Shown in pieces: positions 13,462 through 13,729 of a stretch of 13,729 nucleotides of DNA (positions within the stretch are counted from its first letter, which is position 1; each line of letters opens with the position of its first letter). The notes under the pieces were generated by a model. It saw nothing but the letters and a program-made list of their open reading frames with translations, was not told the origin of the DNA and did not search any database. Source of the stretch: Alistipes sp. (GTDB taxonomy: Bacteria > Bacteroidota > Bacteroidia > Bacteroidales > Rikenellaceae); contig JAGBTW010000108.1 of the NCBI GenBank assembly GCA_017631135.1, positions 1 through 13,729 on the forward strand, read 5' to 3'. Position numbers and translations under genes: made by a program.

Positions 13462-13570
13462 GGGGAAGTCGCTATCAATTAGTAATGAGCAATTACTACT
13501 GGTTCGATAAATTTCGAGTCACAGTAGTTAAAGTATTATATATAAATTAGTTACAAGCGTTCTTTGATTT

Positions 13571-13600
13571 TTTGATTTGAAATTGTTGATGGTAACTTTG
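13571..13600 (+). promoter_or_regulatory. Transposase promoter, -33 and -7 elements
   Basis: TTTG (13571-13574) and TAACTTTG (13593-13600) are separated by 18 bases, a plausible spacing for the Bacteroidota -33/-7 promoter. The -7 box is an exact TAnnTTTG match. Transcription would start within the hairpin at 13593-13620, a short distance before the transposase ATG. Confidence 0.6.
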
Positions 13601-13620
13601 TGGCTTAAACCTCAAAGTTA
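13593..13620 (+). promoter_or_regulatory. Hairpin covering the transposase -7 box and start codon
   Basis: TAACTTTGTGG (13593-13603) is followed by CTTAAA and then CCTCAAAGTTA (13610-13620); ten of eleven positions pair. The last base of the right arm is the A of the ATG. A transcript reading in from outside contains both arms, whereas one started at the internal promoter lacks most of the left arm. The structure is seen directly; its role is inferred. Confidence 0.6.
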
Positions 13621-13729
13621 TGCATCTCGGCAAGTTCGTATTCGCTCAAATAGTGGAGTTTATACCTCGTTTTGAGTTTGATAAGTGTGTTAAGCGATAC
13701 AACGGCGACTTTCACGCAAGGAACCTAAA
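13620..13729 (+). CDS. IS4-family transposase with DUF4372-like N-terminus, 3'-truncated by the window edge
   Basis: Only the first 36 codons are present: MHLGKFVFAQIVEF, then IPRFEFDKCVKRYNGD, then FHARNL. The order GK-VFAQ-hydrophobic-EF-P followed by F-K-V-KYNGD is the hallmark of the DUF4372 N-terminal domain found on IS4-family DDE transposases of Bacteroidota. The start is supported by an exact -7 box 20 bases upstream and by the M-x-x-GK spacing seen in relatives. The catalytic DDE domain lies beyond the window, so intactness cannot be judged. It marks an insertion sequence entering from the right side of the lipoprotein locus. Confidence 0.75.
   Translation, partial: MHLGKFVFAQIVEFIPRFEFDKCVKRYNGDFHARNL

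Larger units (their letters stand above)
13136..13619. other. Non-coding, repeat-rich intergenic region
   Basis: About 480 bases contain no credible gene. In order they hold an imperfect inverted repeat made of purine-rich and pyrimidine-rich arms (13151-13311), an 8-bp tandem repeat (13339-13368), a 9-bp doublet AGAGACATA (13444-13461), a small inverted repeat TAGTAAT/ATTACTA (13480-13498) and the promoter region of the IS transposase. The left end of the IS must lie somewhere in the last part, but it cannot be placed without the right end. Confidence 0.7.

Noticed and set aside
13485-13550. Possible 21-residue peptide (starts MSNYYWF) in the intergenic region
   Set aside because: It begins inside the TAGTAAT/ATTACTA inverted repeat, has no promoter or recognisable feature, and is within chance length for AT-rich DNA.
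13441-13570. Terminal inverted repeat and target duplication of the IS element
   Set aside because: The other end of the element is outside the window, so no terminal repeat can be confirmed; the AGAGACATA doublet is tandem rather than flanking.

Overview
The window looks like a chromosomal segment of a gut-type Bacteroidales (Bacteroidota). The reasons are the Bacteroidota -7 promoter box (TAnnTTTG) ahead of several genes, starts without clear Shine-Dalgarno sites, and gene families typical of the group: a Bacteroidota-type GH2 protein, WbqC-like, YhcG/DUF1016, ComEC, DUF2520 next to KdsC, a SusE/F-like and fimbrillin-like lipoprotein, and an IS4-type transposase with a DUF4372-like N-terminus. 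An Alistipes-like or other Rikenellaceae host is only a guess.

Layout. (1) 1-1373: the 3' part of a GH2 family gene whose two catalytic glutamates appear to be substituted. (2) 1374-2843, minus strand: prmA followed by a WbqC-like gene. Their 3' end abuts the GH2 stop with no gap. (3) 2844-2916: a short divergent promoter region with a palindrome that carries a -7 box on each strand. (4) 2917-4802: xerD overlapping or abutting a secreted alpha/beta hydrolase. (5) 4816-5880: a visibly AT-richer YhcG/DUF1016 PD-(D/E)XK nuclease gene with an in-frame 30-nt palindrome. (6) 5909-10565: a tightly packed, partly overlapping run of an UlaG-like metallo-beta-lactamase-fold hydrolase, comEC, a THUMP-like SAM methyltransferase, a Rossmann/DUF2520 protein and a KdsC-type phosphatase, closed by a likely terminator. 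(7) 10714-13135: a separate transcription unit with its own palindromic promoter, a 54-67 residue acidic peptide, and a 703-residue lipoprotein that joins a fimbrillin-like N-terminus to one CBM26-like and three SusE/F-like modules, closed by a strong terminator. (8) 13136-13619: non-coding DNA rich in low-complexity inverted and tandem repeats. (9) 13620-13729: the first 36 codons of an IS4-family transposase, cut by the window end.

How the genes fit together. Blocks 2-6 are mostly housekeeping: ribosomal protein methylation, chromosome dimer resolution, DNA uptake, and Kdo synthesis for lipid A core. The GH2 fragment, the DUF1016 nuclease, the peptide/lipoprotein unit and the IS end are the accessory parts. 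The most unusual items are the coding palindrome in the DUF1016 gene, the apparently inactive GH2 protein, the peptide plus chimeric lipoprotein unit, and palindromes placed over -7 boxes at three separate promoters. All family calls come from reading motifs by eye; no database search was run.
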